NCBI GenBank assembly: GCA_011772965.1
Contig: WVYN01000080.1
Location: forward strand, 86,606 to 150,605
From: Gammaproteobacteria bacterium
GTDB taxonomy: Bacteria > Pseudomonadota > Gammaproteobacteria > Eutrophobiales > Eutrophobiaceae
Length of the DNA stretch: 64,000 bases
Direction of reading: 5' to 3'
The stretch's first letter is position 1, and every line of letters begins with the position of its first letter. The notes beneath the pieces are model-generated. The model ran no database searches. It was given only the letters and a program-made list of their open reading frames with translations, and was not told the DNA's origin. The position numbers and the translations under genes are program-made. Of the stretch, positions 36,499 to 46,387 are shown piece by piece.

Positions 36499-36957
36499 GT
36501 GTTTAGAGGGTGCACGAAACTCAGTCTGGATGACAAGGGCCGAATGGCGGTACCCAGCCGCTACCGGGACCGTTTGGTCGGTCTTTCCGATGGCGCCCTG
36601 ATTTTGACACTGAATCCCCTGGACCAGTCCCTGTGGCTTTATCCCCTGCCGGAATGGGAAATCATAGAAACCAAGCTGGCCGCGCTTTCTGATTTTGAGA
36701 AACAGGGACGACGGGCCAAACAGATGATGCGTGGTTATGCCACGGACTGCCAGCTCGACGGCCAGGGCCGGATCTTATTGCCCACCGAATTAAGGGAATA
36801 CTCGGGTATCACAAAGCATGTGATGTTGCTTGGCCAGGGCAACAAGTTTGAGCTCTGGGATGAGGGCACCTGGCAGAAGCTCAGGAAAGAGTGGCTTTCT
36901 GAGGTGGGTAACGAATCAGCCGAGCCCGCTGATTCCCTCAAGTCCCTGTCATTGTAG
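36499..36957 (+). CDS. mraZ: Transcriptional regulator MraZ
   Basis: The 152-residue protein has two AbrB-like SpoVT domains: FRGCTKLSLDDKGRMAVPSRYRD at the N-terminus (residues about 2-24) and CQLDGQGRILLPTELREY at about 92-109, each with the DxxGR-x-xxP motif. It forms a ring that binds the repeats just upstream and represses the dcw cluster. The start is GTG 36499, and its stop TAG shares one base with the GTG of rsmH. Confidence 0.97.
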   Translation: MFRGCTKLSLDDKGRMAVPSRYRDRLVGLSDGALILTLNPLDQSLWLYPLPEWEIIETKLAALSDFEKQGRRAKQMMRGYATDCQLDGQGRILLPTELREYSGITKHVMLLGQGNKFELWDEGTWQKLRKEWLSEVGNESAEPADSLKSLSL

Positions 36958-37913
36958 TGAAGCCGGGGGGTGACGAGAAAAGCGGCTATGTACATATGCC
37001 GGTGTTGCTGCATGAGGTTATGCAGGCCCTCAACATACAAGCCGAAGGTATTTATGTGGATTGCACATTTGGAAGAGGTGGTCACAGCAAGATGATATTA
37101 CAACAGCTTGCAGATAACGGCCGGTTGTTCGCCATTGACAGGGACCCCGCAGCCATTGATTCGTTGCTTAACGAATTTTATCAGGATCCCCGTTTCAGTC
37201 TTGAGAAGGACCGGTTTTCAAAACTGCTGGAATTCACAAGGAAGCACCGGATTAACGGCAGAGTGGCTGGCATCCTGCTCGATCTCGGTGTCTCCTCGCC
37301 TCAGTTGGACGATGCCGAGCGAGGTTTCGGTTTCCGCAATCAGGCGGCGCTGGATATGCGTATGGACAATTCCTCCGGCATGACAGCGGCAGAGTGGGTG
37401 AATTCTGCCAGCGAAGACGAGATCACTAATACTCTCAGAGACTATGGTGAGGAGAAATTTGCAAAACGCATCGCCCGCGCCATTGTAGAGACCCGCAAGG
37501 ATGAACGGATTGAATCCACAACCCGTTTAGCGGAACTGATTGCCAAAGCCGTACCCGTTCATGAGAAGGAAAAACACCCAGCGACCCGATCCTTCCAGGC
37601 AATCCGGATAAGGATCAATGAGGAGCTGGATGAACTCAGGACCGTTCTTGTGCAGGCGTTGGAAGTTCTGGAGCACAAGGGCAGACTGGTTGTAATCAGT
37701 TTCCATTCCCTGGAAGACCGCATTGTGAAACGTTTTATGCGCGACCATTCCAGAGGGGATAACTATCCCCCTGATATACCTGTAACAGCAGACCAGTTAC
37801 ATCCGAAATTGAAAATAATAAACAAGGCAGTTTATCCCACTGAGGATGAAATCAGGAAAAACCCCCGGGCCAGGAGCGCTGTTCTGCGCACTGCCGAGAG
37901 GATCCGGGAATGA
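36957..37913 (+). CDS. rsmH: 16S rRNA (cytosine1402-N4)-methyltransferase
   Basis: A 318-residue SAM-dependent methyltransferase acting on C1402 of 16S rRNA. Signatures are HMPVLLHEVMQAL, VDCTFGRGGHSKMIL, GILLDLGVSSPQLDDAERGF, FQAIRIRINEEL and VISFHSLEDRIVK. It begins at GTG 36957 and overlaps ftsL by 4 bp. In the dcw cluster it is the standard second gene. Confidence 0.97.
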   Translation: MKPGGDEKSGYVHMPVLLHEVMQALNIQAEGIYVDCTFGRGGHSKMILQQLADNGRLFAIDRDPAAIDSLLNEFYQDPRFSLEKDRFSKLLEFTRKHRINGRVAGILLDLGVSSPQLDDAERGFGFRNQAALDMRMDNSSGMTAAEWVNSASEDEITNTLRDYGEEKFAKRIARAIVETRKDERIESTTRLAELIAKAVPVHEKEKHPATRSFQAIRIRINEELDELRTVLVQALEVLEHKGRLVVISFHSLEDRIVKRFMRDHSRGDNYPPDIPVTADQLHPKLKIINKAVYPTEDEIRKNPRARSAVLRTAERIRE

Positions 37914-38173
37914 AGAATTTATTTTTTGCCTCACTTGTCTTGGCGGTTTTCATTTCAGCTCTTTTCGTTGTCGTAGCGCAGAACAAGGCCCGGGTCTTGT
38001 TTGTGGAAATACAGGAACTGGAGAGTGAGCGTAACCGCTTGAATGAAGACTGGACCAGACTGTTGCTTGAGCAAAGCACCTGGGCGACGGATGCGCGGGT
38101 CGAAGAGGTCGCACGGGGCCAGCTTGACATGAAATCACCGGATAACAGTTCATTAGTGGTCATAAAGCAGTGA
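37910..38173 (+). CDS. ftsL: Cell division protein FtsL
   Basis: An 87-residue bitopic membrane protein: short cytoplasmic lead, one membrane helix (LFFASLVLAVFISALFVVVA, about 3-22) and a periplasmic leucine-zipper-like coiled coil (VEIQELESERNRLNEDWTRL). With FtsB and FtsQ it recruits and activates FtsWI at the septum. The sequence is poorly conserved in general; the assignment rests on size, topology and position between rsmH and ftsI, overlapping both by 4 bp. Confidence 0.92.
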   Translation: MKNLFFASLVLAVFISALFVVVAQNKARVLFVEIQELESERNRLNEDWTRLLLEQSTWATDARVEEVARGQLDMKSPDNSSLVVIKQ

Positions 38174-39888
38174 GCGGAACTGAACAACCAGCTGAATACA
38201 GCAAGCGCAGAGGCCTGTTACTGGGCCTGTATTTTATTGCCATGTCTGCGCTCTTGTGGCGGGTAATCGACCTGCAGGTGCTGAATAATGAATTTTTACA
38301 GGAGCACGGTAATGCCCGGGCGCTTCGAGTGGTCGAAATCCAGGCGCATCGTGGCATCATTACTGATCGTAATGGCGAACCCCTGGCCGTAAGTACACCG
38401 GTCAAATCGGTCTGGGCCACACCCAGGAAGGTGTTGTCCTCGGGCCATGACCTGGCGCAATTGGCCAACTACATGAATATTCCATTGCGGGAACTCAGCG
38501 GCATGATGGAAGAACGTATTGGGCGTGAGTTTGTCTACCTGAAACGTCATGTTGAGCCGGCCCTGGCAGAACAAATTATGGCGCTGGGGATTCCCGGGGT
38601 TTCTGTTGAACAGGAATTCAAGCGCTACTACCCCGCCGGTGAGGTAGCTGCACACATTGTCGGTTTCACCAACATTGATGATATTGGCCAGGAAGGCCTG
38701 GAACTGGCTTACGATAAATGGTTGCGCGGGACGCCCGGAAGTAAGCGAGTGATCAAGGACAGATTGGGGCGCGTGATCGAAGATGTTGAGAGCATCAAAA
38801 CACCAAGTCAGGGCAAGTTGCTGCAGCTAAGCGTCGATCGACGAATTCAGTACCTTGCCTATCGGGAGCTGAAATCAGCAGTCAATGTCTACGGTGCCCG
38901 GGGTGGGTCCCTGGTGATGTTGGATGTGAGGACCGGTGAGATCCTGGCCATGGTCGGCCAGCCCTCTCATAATCCAAACAACCGCAGTGAGATGCGTACT
39001 GAGCTGTTCCGGAACCGGGCGGTGACCGATGTGTTTGAGCCGGGCTCCACCATCAAGCCATTTACCATTGTTGCCGCCCTGCAGTCCGGAATCTATTCAC
39101 CAAAATCGGTGATCAACACCGCACCGGGTTATTTTCGGGTCGGCAACCATACAATCAGTGATCACCGAAATTTCGGCTCAATAGATATACCCACGATCAT
39201 CCAGAAATCAAGCAACGTCGGTGCCTCAAAGATAGCCCTGTCACTGGAACCAGAGATGGTCAGAAGCGCATTGGCGCATGTGGGCCTGGGGAACCCTACG
39301 GGCAGTGGTTTCCCGGGTGAGTCAGCCGGCTACTTGGGTCCCGGTCCTTACTGGTCCGATATTGAGGTAGCCACAATTGCCTTTGGTTATGGTATCTCGG
39401 TAACTGCCCTGCAGCTCGCCCAAGCCTATCTGGTGTTGGCAGCAGATGGCGAGTTACTGCCACCGACGTTCATCAAACAGGAATTTCCCGTGAAGGGTAA
39501 ACAGGTTATCCCGGCCCGGATTGCCAGGGAAATCCGGCACATGCTGGAAGCGGTTGTCAGTAACGATGGCACGGGTGGACAGGCGGCAGTCAGGGGTTAC
39601 CGGGTCGCGGGCAAGACCGGTACTGTTCACAAGGCCGTTGGAGGCGGCTATTCCGAAGATAAATATATTTCTCTGTTTGCCGGCATGGCACCGGTTTCGG
39701 ATCCGCGTTTTGTGATCGTCGTCAGCATTGATGAGCCCCGGGGCGAGAAGTATTACGGGGGGCAGATCGCAGCTCCCATCTTCTCAACCGTAATGCAGGG
39801 TGCTTTGCGGCTGATGGATGTGCCGCCAGATGATCTCAGGCAGTCACGGGAAGCACCGATAGTGGCCGGGACCCGGGGGGCGCAATAA
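38170..39888 (+). CDS. ftsI: Septal peptidoglycan transpeptidase FtsI (PBP3)
   Basis: The 572-residue division-specific class B penicillin-binding protein has one N-terminal membrane helix, a pedestal domain and the transpeptidase domain. The active-site Ser293 and Lys296 are in EPGSTIKPF, the second motif is Ser347-Ser348-Asn349 and the third is KTGT from Lys482. It crosslinks septal peptidoglycan made by FtsW. The start is GTG 38170, overlapping ftsL. The stop overlaps murE as TAATG. Confidence 0.97.
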   Translation: MSGTEQPAEYSKRRGLLLGLYFIAMSALLWRVIDLQVLNNEFLQEHGNARALRVVEIQAHRGIITDRNGEPLAVSTPVKSVWATPRKVLSSGHDLAQLANYMNIPLRELSGMMEERIGREFVYLKRHVEPALAEQIMALGIPGVSVEQEFKRYYPAGEVAAHIVGFTNIDDIGQEGLELAYDKWLRGTPGSKRVIKDRLGRVIEDVESIKTPSQGKLLQLSVDRRIQYLAYRELKSAVNVYGARGGSLVMLDVRTGEILAMVGQPSHNPNNRSEMRTELFRNRAVTDVFEPGSTIKPFTIVAALQSGIYSPKSVINTAPGYFRVGNHTISDHRNFGSIDIPTIIQKSSNVGASKIALSLEPEMVRSALAHVGLGNPTGSGFPGESAGYLGPGPYWSDIEVATIAFGYGISVTALQLAQAYLVLAADGELLPPTFIKQEFPVKGKQVIPARIAREIRHMLEAVVSNDGTGGQAAVRGYRVAGKTGTVHKAVGGGYSEDKYISLFAGMAPVSDPRFVIVVSIDEPRGEKYYGGQIAAPIFSTVMQGALRLMDVPPDDLRQSREAPIVAGTRGAQ

Positions 39889-41390
39889 TGATGGCAGCCG
39901 GAAAGACAGCACAAAAGGCCAGACTTAACGATCTCCTGCATGTGCTGGGAGAGGAAACCCGATCTGAGGATACCCTGTTCTCAGGCATCGCCACGGACAG
40001 CCGCCGGCTTCAACCGGGCGACCTGTTCATTGCCCGGGATAGGGCTATATCTTATATCAACGATGCGGTTCGTGCTGGAGCCGCAGGCGTTCTGGTGGAT
40101 ACAACCTCGATCTCGGAACCAGATATCTGTGCCGTCCCACTGGCACGGGTTCGAGACCTGGACAGAAAGCTAGGCGTAATCTGTGCCTGGTACTTTCAGG
40201 AACCGGCAAATAAGCTGCAAATCACAGCGGTTACCGGGACTAATGGCAAGAGCTCGGTCAGTTACCTGTTGGCGAAGGCGCTGTCAGCGGTCAATATGCC
40301 CTGTGGCCTGATTGGTACACTGGGCTATGGGCCGGTAACTCAGTTGAAACCTGCGACACATACCACACCGGAGCCACTGGCACTGCAGGAAATACTGGCA
40401 GATTTTTGTGATCAGGGAATCCGCCAAGTGGTTATGGAAGTGTCATCTCATGGTATCGATCAACACCGGATTGTTGGCTTGCGGTTTGAACTGGTCGTGT
40501 TCACTAATCTGAGCCGGGATCATCTCGACTACCACGGCAGTTTTGATCATTATGCGGAGACCAAGAAAAAGCTGTTCACGGACTATCCCCTGAAATATGC
40601 CGTGATCAATCTCGATGATCCCTTTGGTCGGGATCTGTTTGAGGGCCTGCCCGAAACTATCAACAAAACCGGTTATACATTTGATAGAGAGCTTTATGAC
40701 TCCATGGACAAGCAGAGACTGGTCCTTGCCGGGGTTAGTGATTTATCAATCGAGTCGATGTGTATCAGCATCAAGAGCCCCTGGAGCGATGTGACATTCA
40801 ATTCGCGTTTGATTGGTCAATACAATGCACAAAATCTGGTTGCCTGCTTCATCAGTCTTTGCCTGTTAGGCTACCCTGCCAGCGACAGCTTACAGCGATT
40901 GTCTCAAAGTCAAGCGATTCCCGGACGTCTGGAAAAATATGGCAGGAAAGGCAGACCGCAACTGGTAATCGATTATGCCCATACACCTGATGCTCTTCGG
41001 CAGGTACTGCAAACTCTGAAGCAGGTTTGTAAACAAAAACTCTATTGTGTATTTGGATGCGGTGGCGACCGTGACCAAGGTAAACGGGAAATGATGGGGC
41101 AGGTTGCCGATCAATTTGCGGATTGCATCATTGTGACCAGTGACAATCCAAGGTATGAGGAGCCCTCTGCCATCATCGATGACATCATCACCGGGATACG
41201 CAAGCGGGAAAATCTGATTATCGAACCAGACAGGGCCCGTGCCATTGCGAGAGCCATTGCGGATGCAAAAGCAGGCGACATCATTCTAGTTGCCGGGAAA
41301 GGCCATGAAACCTATCAGGAAGTTGCCGGTGAACGACATCATTTTAGTGACAGTGAAATAGTAAAGGAACTGCTGGAAGTAAAAGCATGA
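39888..41390 (+). CDS. murE: UDP-MurNAc-tripeptide synthetase (meso-diaminopimelate adding)
   Basis: A 500-residue Mur ligase that adds the third amino acid to UDP-MurNAc-L-Ala-D-Glu. ATP binding is seen in TAVTGTNGKSSVSYLLAKAL, and the carbamylated lysine region follows. The motif TSDNPRYEEPSAII includes DNPR, which selects meso-diaminopimelate, as expected for a Gram-negative wall. The gene overlaps murF by 4 bp. Confidence 0.97.
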   Translation: MMAAGKTAQKARLNDLLHVLGEETRSEDTLFSGIATDSRRLQPGDLFIARDRAISYINDAVRAGAAGVLVDTTSISEPDICAVPLARVRDLDRKLGVICAWYFQEPANKLQITAVTGTNGKSSVSYLLAKALSAVNMPCGLIGTLGYGPVTQLKPATHTTPEPLALQEILADFCDQGIRQVVMEVSSHGIDQHRIVGLRFELVVFTNLSRDHLDYHGSFDHYAETKKKLFTDYPLKYAVINLDDPFGRDLFEGLPETINKTGYTFDRELYDSMDKQRLVLAGVSDLSIESMCISIKSPWSDVTFNSRLIGQYNAQNLVACFISLCLLGYPASDSLQRLSQSQAIPGRLEKYGRKGRPQLVIDYAHTPDALRQVLQTLKQVCKQKLYCVFGCGGDRDQGKREMMGQVADQFADCIIVTSDNPRYEEPSAIIDDIITGIRKRENLIIEPDRARAIARAIADAKAGDIILVAGKGHETYQEVAGERHHFSDSEIVKELLEVKA

Positions 41391-42745
41391 TCAGCATGTC
41401 ACTGACAGAAACAGCTACAGTGCTGAATGCAACTTACGATGGTGCCGATGATTATTTTTATGGTTGCAGCACTGATACACGAACTCTGCAAAAAGGCCAG
41501 TTATTTATAGCGATCAGGGGTGAACGGTTTGATGGTCATGATTATCTGGCAGATGCCAAACAACAGGGTGCTGTAGCTGCCCTGGTGGAAAAAACTGTGA
41601 ACCAGCCTCTCGCCCAAATCAGGGTTAATGACTCCAGGCGGGCGATGGGTGAACTTGCCGGACATTGGCGTGCAAGGTTCAGGATACCACTGGTTGCCGT
41701 TACCGGAAGTAACGGCAAGACCACGGTGAAAGAGATGCTTGGTTCCATTCTGGCGCAAAAGGCACCCGTTTTGACGACCCGGGGCAATCTCAATAATGAT
41801 ATCGGCGTGCCATTGACACTGTTCGGCCTGGGTGATGAACATCGCTATGCGGTTATCGAAATGGGTGCCAATCATCCCGGTGAAATTTCCTGGTTAAGCC
41901 GTCTCTCCAGACCGTCGGTGGCTGTGATTACCCAGTGTGCGCCGGCCCATCTCGAGGGTTTTGGAAGTATAGAAGGAGTGGCAAAAGGCAAGGCAGAGAT
42001 CTATGAGGGCTTGCTGGATGATGGTGTCGCCATAATTAATGCTGATGATGACTATGCCGGGCTCTGGCATGAAAAGATTGGCGACTCAAAAATGATTTCC
42101 TTTGGTCTCAGTTCGGATGCCGATATTACCGCTACCGAGATCAATTATCTGGCAGCGGATGGCAAGCAGTCCTTCAGTCTCGTCACACCTATTGATAAGA
42201 CCCGGGTTCAGCTAGCCTTGCCTGGCCGGCACAACATCATGAATGCTCTGGCTGCTGCAGCCTGCGCCAGTGCCATGAATATCGACATCGATACTATAAA
42301 GACCGGTCTGGAACAAGTGCAGCCAGGCAAGGGACGGCTGCAAATCAAACCCGGTATCAAGGGTCTGACAATCCTGGATGATACCTACAATGCCAATCCG
42401 CTATCGTTGCAGGCCGCAATTGATGTCATGTCACTCTACCAAGGTGAACATTGGCTGGTTCTTGGTGACATGGGTGAACTTGGTGTGAAAGCGCGGGCAC
42501 TGCATGCTGATTCAGGTGAGTTGGCAAAACAAAAAGGTGTAAAGCGTCTGTTCGGCCTTGGGCCGTTGAGTGAGGCAGCGGTTGGTGCCTTTGCCAATGG
42601 TGCAGAACATTTCGAAGATATGGACTCGCTGATCGAGCGTCTGAAATCCCTTGCCGGAGAAAATATCATCATGCTGGTCAAGGGGTCGAGGGCAATGCAA
42701 ATGGAACGCATCGTCAATGCCTTGCAGGAGTCCCGGACATGTTAA
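41387..42745 (+). CDS. murF: UDP-MurNAc-pentapeptide synthetase (D-Ala-D-Ala adding)
   Basis: This 452-residue Mur ligase attaches D-alanyl-D-alanine to the tripeptide precursor. It has the P-loop [31 protein letters not shown] and the C-terminal [17 protein letters not shown] block. It starts inside the murE stop (ATGA) and overlaps mraY by 7 bp, so translation of the three is coupled. Confidence 0.97.
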   Translation: MISMSLTETATVLNATYDGADDYFYGCSTDTRTLQKGQLFIAIRGERFDGHDYLADAKQQGAVAALVEKTVNQPLAQIRVNDSRRAMGELAGHWRARFRIPLVAVTGSNGKTTVKEMLGSILAQKAPVLTTRGNLNNDIGVPLTLFGLGDEHRYAVIEMGANHPGEISWLSRLSRPSVAVITQCAPAHLEGFGSIEGVAKGKAEIYEGLLDDGVAIINADDDYAGLWHEKIGDSKMISFGLSSDADITATEINYLAADGKQSFSLVTPIDKTRVQLALPGRHNIMNALAAAACASAMNIDIDTIKTGLEQVQPGKGRLQIKPGIKGLTILDDTYNANPLSLQAAIDVMSLYQGEHWLVLGDMGELGVKARALHADSGELAKQKGVKRLFGLGPLSEAAVGAFANGAEHFEDMDSLIERLKSLAGENIIMLVKGSRAMQMERIVNALQESRTC

Positions 42746-43821
42746 TCTGGCTGACCGAGTATCTTTCCCAGTTCCATAGCGGGTTCAATGTCTTTCAATA
42801 CATCACCTTGCGCATAATTCTCGGTGTGTTGACGGCACTCTTCATTGCCCTGTTTGTCGGTCCTTCCCTGATCAAACGTTTGACCATACACCAGATTGGA
42901 CAGAGCATCCGCTCGAACGGACCTACCACTCATCTGCAAAAAACCGGAACGCCAACGATGGGCGGACTGTTAATCATCATATCGATCATTCTGAGTACCT
43001 TGTGCTGGGCTGATCTGGGTGATCGTTTTGTCTGGGTGACCTTGCTGGTTATTGTGTTGTTTGCAGGTATAGGCTGGATTGATGACTATAAGAAAGTGGT
43101 AAACAAGGATCCAAACGGCCTGACTGCACGATATAAATATCTACTGCAGTCCATCATTGGATTGGGCGCAGCCACATTTCTTTATCTGACCGCAGAAGTG
43201 CCTGCAGAAACACGGCTGATTCTGCCCTTTATCAAATCGATCAGCTTTGACATGGGAATTTTTTATATTGTCTTTACGTATTTCGTCATTGTTGGCAGCA
43301 GCAATGCAGTTAATCTCACCGACGGTCTGGATGGACTGGCCATTATGCCCACGGTGCTGGTTGCCGGCGCCCTTGCCATCTTCGCCTATGCGACAGGCCA
43401 TGTGCGATTTTCCGAGTACCTAGGTATCCCCTATGTACCCGGCGTCGGTGAAGTCGCGATTATTTGCGGGGCAATCGTGGGTTCCGGTCTCGGCTTCCTC
43501 TGGTTTAATACATATCCAGCCCAAGTCTTTATGGGCGATATCGGCGCCCTGGCACTGGGCGCTGCCATCGGAATCATTGCCGTACTCGTGCGCCAGGAGC
43601 TGGTGTTATTCATCATGGGTGGCGTATTTGTTGTTGAGACACTCTCGGTCGTTTTACAGGTGGCCTCGTACAAAATGACCGGCCGCCGGATCTTTCATAT
43701 GGCACCCCTGCATCATCATTACGAACTGAAAGGCTGGCCGGAACCAAGGGTGATTGTCAGGTTCTGGATCATCACCGTCATTCTCGTGCTGGTGGGGCTC
43801 GCCAGTCTGAAGATACGTTGA
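42739..43821 (+). CDS. mraY: Phospho-MurNAc-pentapeptide transferase
   Basis: A 360-residue integral membrane enzyme with about ten helices that joins the soluble precursor to undecaprenyl phosphate, making lipid I. Motifs are [21 protein letters not shown] with the catalytic aspartates, [14 protein letters not shown] and [15 protein letters not shown] near the C-terminus. It lies between murF and murD as in the standard cluster. Confidence 0.98.
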   Translation: MLIWLTEYLSQFHSGFNVFQYITLRIILGVLTALFIALFVGPSLIKRLTIHQIGQSIRSNGPTTHLQKTGTPTMGGLLIIISIILSTLCWADLGDRFVWVTLLVIVLFAGIGWIDDYKKVVNKDPNGLTARYKYLLQSIIGLGAATFLYLTAEVPAETRLILPFIKSISFDMGIFYIVFTYFVIVGSSNAVNLTDGLDGLAIMPTVLVAGALAIFAYATGHVRFSEYLGIPYVPGVGEVAIICGAIVGSGLGFLWFNTYPAQVFMGDIGALALGAAIGIIAVLVRQELVLFIMGGVFVVETLSVVLQVASYKMTGRRIFHMAPLHHHYELKGWPEPRVIVRFWIITVILVLVGLASLKIR

Positions 43822-43862
43822 GGTCATGAACATTGACTGTATTCGCAGAACAGGCAAGAGAT

Positions 43863-45215
43863 ATGGAAGGACAGAATAAAAAATTTGACACGGTGATCGT
43901 CGGTATGGGAAACACCGGACTGTCCTGTGCCCGTTATCTTGCTAAACAAGGCGTTGAATTTGCCATGTTGGATACACGCGAGCAGCCGCCAATGGCGGAT
44001 ACAATCAGCAGAGAATTTCCAGGTATCCTGCTGTCACCGGGAGGGCTTGACGAGGAATTAATACTGAGTGCCCGCCGGATCATTGTCAGCCCCGGAATAT
44101 CTTCAAATCAGCCGCTATTCCAGAAAGCTAAGGCCGGCGGTTGCGAAGTCGTGGGTGATATCGAGTTGTTTTGCAACGTAGTCGAGGCATCGGTAATCGC
44201 TATCACAGGATCCAACGGTAAAAGTACGGTGACCAGTCTGCTGGCAGAAATGGCAAAGACCGATGGACATAAATGTGCCGTTGGAGCCAACCTGGGAACA
44301 CCGGCGCTGGATTTGCTTTCAGAAGGCAAGGTCGATCACTACATTCTGGAATTGTCCAGTTTCCAGCTTGAAACTGCATCCAGATTAGATGCCGTGGCTG
44401 CCGTTGTGCTGAACATCTCGGATGACCACATGGACCGTTACAACACGCTTGCCGAATATGCTGCTGCAAAAGCAAGAATCTTTAATGGTAACGGTGTCAT
44501 GGTACTTAACGGGGATGATCCTCAGGTTATGAACATGCAGCGTGAAGGCAGGGAGATGTATACCTTTTCGATGGCTGAACCAGATGATCATAATTATGGC
44601 CTGCGAACTTATGACGATGAAGTCTGGCTGGTTCGGGGTCATGAAAAGATCATCCGCCGCAACGAGATAAAACTAATCGGTGATCACAATATTGCGAATG
44701 TGCTGGCCGCCATTGCTCTGGCTGATGTCATGAACATTTCACGTTCAGCCATGGTCAGGGTATTAACGTATTTCACCGGACTCCCACACCGATGCCAATG
44801 GGTAGCTGAAAATGATGGGGTTAACTGGTACAACGACTCAAAGGGTACCAATGTAGGTGCAGCGATCGCCGCTATCAAGGGGCTGGGTAACAGGGGTCGG
44901 ATCATTCTCATTGCAGGCGGTGAAGGGAAAGGGGCAGATTTTACCCCCCTCGCGGATGTTGCAAGGGAATATTTGTCTGCCGCCGTCCTCATCGGTCGTG
45001 ACGCAGCAAAAATCAGGCATGTTCTCACCGGGATTATCCCTCTTGTTGATGCCACGGACATGTCCGCTGCTGTTCATGCAGCCGTCATGCTCGCAAAAGT
45101 CGGCGATGATGTTTTGTTGTCACCGGCCTGTGCCAGCCTCGATATGTTTGAAAATTATCAGGACCGCGGTGATGCCTTTGTCGAAGCAGTAAAAAAACTG
45201 GTGGCAGGTAAATGA
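43863..45215 (+). CDS. murD: UDP-MurNAc-L-alanine:D-glutamate ligase
   Basis: This Mur ligase adds D-glutamate to UDP-MurNAc-L-Ala. It has the N-terminal Rossmann segment TVIVGMGNTGLSCARYLAKQ, the ATP site AITGSNGKSTVTSLLAEM and WYNDSKGTNVGAAIAAIKGL near the C-terminus. ATG 43863 gives 450 residues and the usual family start; TTG 43833, with GAGG upstream, would add ten residues and cannot be excluded. The stop overlaps ftsW (ATGA). Confidence 0.96.
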   Translation: MEGQNKKFDTVIVGMGNTGLSCARYLAKQGVEFAMLDTREQPPMADTISREFPGILLSPGGLDEELILSARRIIVSPGISSNQPLFQKAKAGGCEVVGDIELFCNVVEASVIAITGSNGKSTVTSLLAEMAKTDGHKCAVGANLGTPALDLLSEGKVDHYILELSSFQLETASRLDAVAAVVLNISDDHMDRYNTLAEYAAAKARIFNGNGVMVLNGDDPQVMNMQREGREMYTFSMAEPDDHNYGLRTYDDEVWLVRGHEKIIRRNEIKLIGDHNIANVLAAIALADVMNISRSAMVRVLTYFTGLPHRCQWVAENDGVNWYNDSKGTNVGAAIAAIKGLGNRGRIILIAGGEGKGADFTPLADVAREYLSAAVLIGRDAAKIRHVLTGIIPLVDATDMSAAVHAAVMLAKVGDDVLLSPACASLDMFENYQDRGDAFVEAVKKLVAGK

Positions 45216-46387
45216 GACAGGCAGTTCCAAAGACGAACTCTTTAATTAATCAGCAAGCATTCTATGGCTATGACGCTTGGTTGTTTGCCGTGGCCCTTAT
45301 TCTTGTCGGCCTGGGACTGGTGATGGTCGCATCTGCTTCCATCAGTGTTGCTGAAAGGCAGCTGCATGAACCACTGTTTTATTTCTGGAGGCAATTGATG
45401 TCAGTTGTCCTTGGTTTTATGGCCGCGTTGATTGTAATAAAAATACCCATGTTTTTCTGGCAAAAGATCAACCCGCTGCTCTTATTCTTGTCATTTGTAT
45501 TATTGACGATTGTGCTGATACCGGGAATTGGTTACGAGGTTAATGGCAGTATGCGCTGGATTAATACTTGGCCACTGCCGTTACAGGCATCCGAGCCGGT
45601 CAAGTTTTTTGTGATTGCTTATCTTGCCGGTTATATGGTCAGACGATCAGAGGAGATCAGGACAAGTTTTTCCGGCTTCATCAAGCCAATTATTATTCTC
45701 ACAGTTCTTTCAGCATTGCTCCTGCTCGAACCGGACTACGGCGCGAGCGTCGTACTCTTCATCACCGCACTGGGCATGTTGTTTCTGGGTGGTGTGCCCT
45801 TGAGCCGTTTCTTTTCCTGGATGGCGGTTGCGGTCTCCGCATTGGCAGCCATTGCGGTTTTGTCACCCTACCGAATGCAGCGGCTGGTTAGTTTTGTTGA
45901 TCCCTGGCAGGACCCATTCAATTCAGGCTTTCAGTTGACCCAGGCCTTGATAGCTTTTGGCCGTGGTGATTGGTTTGGTGTCGGATTGGGTAGCAGTATA
46001 CAGAAACTCTTCTACCTCCCGGAGGCACATACTGATTTTGTTTTTGCTGTATTGGCAGAGGAGTTGGGGCTTTTCGGCAGTCTGCTGGTGATATTGCTGT
46101 TTTCATTTATTGTCTGGCGCGCCTTTGTCATTGGTCAGCTTGCCCAGGCAAGGGGCGAGAGTTTTTCAGCCTACTTTGCCTATGGTATCGGCCTCCTGCT
46201 TGGTGGGCAGGCGTTTATCAACCTGGGCGTAAATATGGGGATTTTGCCGACCAAGGGCCTGACCTTACCGCTGATCAGCTATGGCGGTAACAGCATGATT
46301 GTGACTTGCCTGTTGCTGGCTATTTTGCTGCGCATCGAATACGAAAACCGTCATTCAAGACGGACGGTAGGTGTCTATGGCAAATAG
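45212..46387 (+). CDS. ftsW: Septal peptidoglycan glycosyltransferase FtsW
   Basis: A 391-residue SEDS-family membrane protein with about ten helices that polymerises glycan strands from lipid II together with FtsI. Family marks are the large periplasmic loop containing VDPWQDPFNSGFQLTQALIA and GVGLGSSIQKLFYLPEAHTD, and the C-terminal GILPTKGLTLPLISYGGNSM. It overlaps murD by 4 bp and murG by up to 17 bp. Confidence 0.97.
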   Translation: MRQAVPKTNSLINQQAFYGYDAWLFAVALILVGLGLVMVASASISVAERQLHEPLFYFWRQLMSVVLGFMAALIVIKIPMFFWQKINPLLLFLSFVLLTIVLIPGIGYEVNGSMRWINTWPLPLQASEPVKFFVIAYLAGYMVRRSEEIRTSFSGFIKPIIILTVLSALLLLEPDYGASVVLFITALGMLFLGGVPLSRFFSWMAVAVSALAAIAVLSPYRMQRLVSFVDPWQDPFNSGFQLTQALIAFGRGDWFGVGLGSSIQKLFYLPEAHTDFVFAVLAEELGLFGSLLVILLFSFIVWRAFVIGQLAQARGESFSAYFAYGIGLLLGGQAFINLGVNMGILPTKGLTLPLISYGGNSMIVTCLLLAILLRIEYENRHSRRTVGVYGK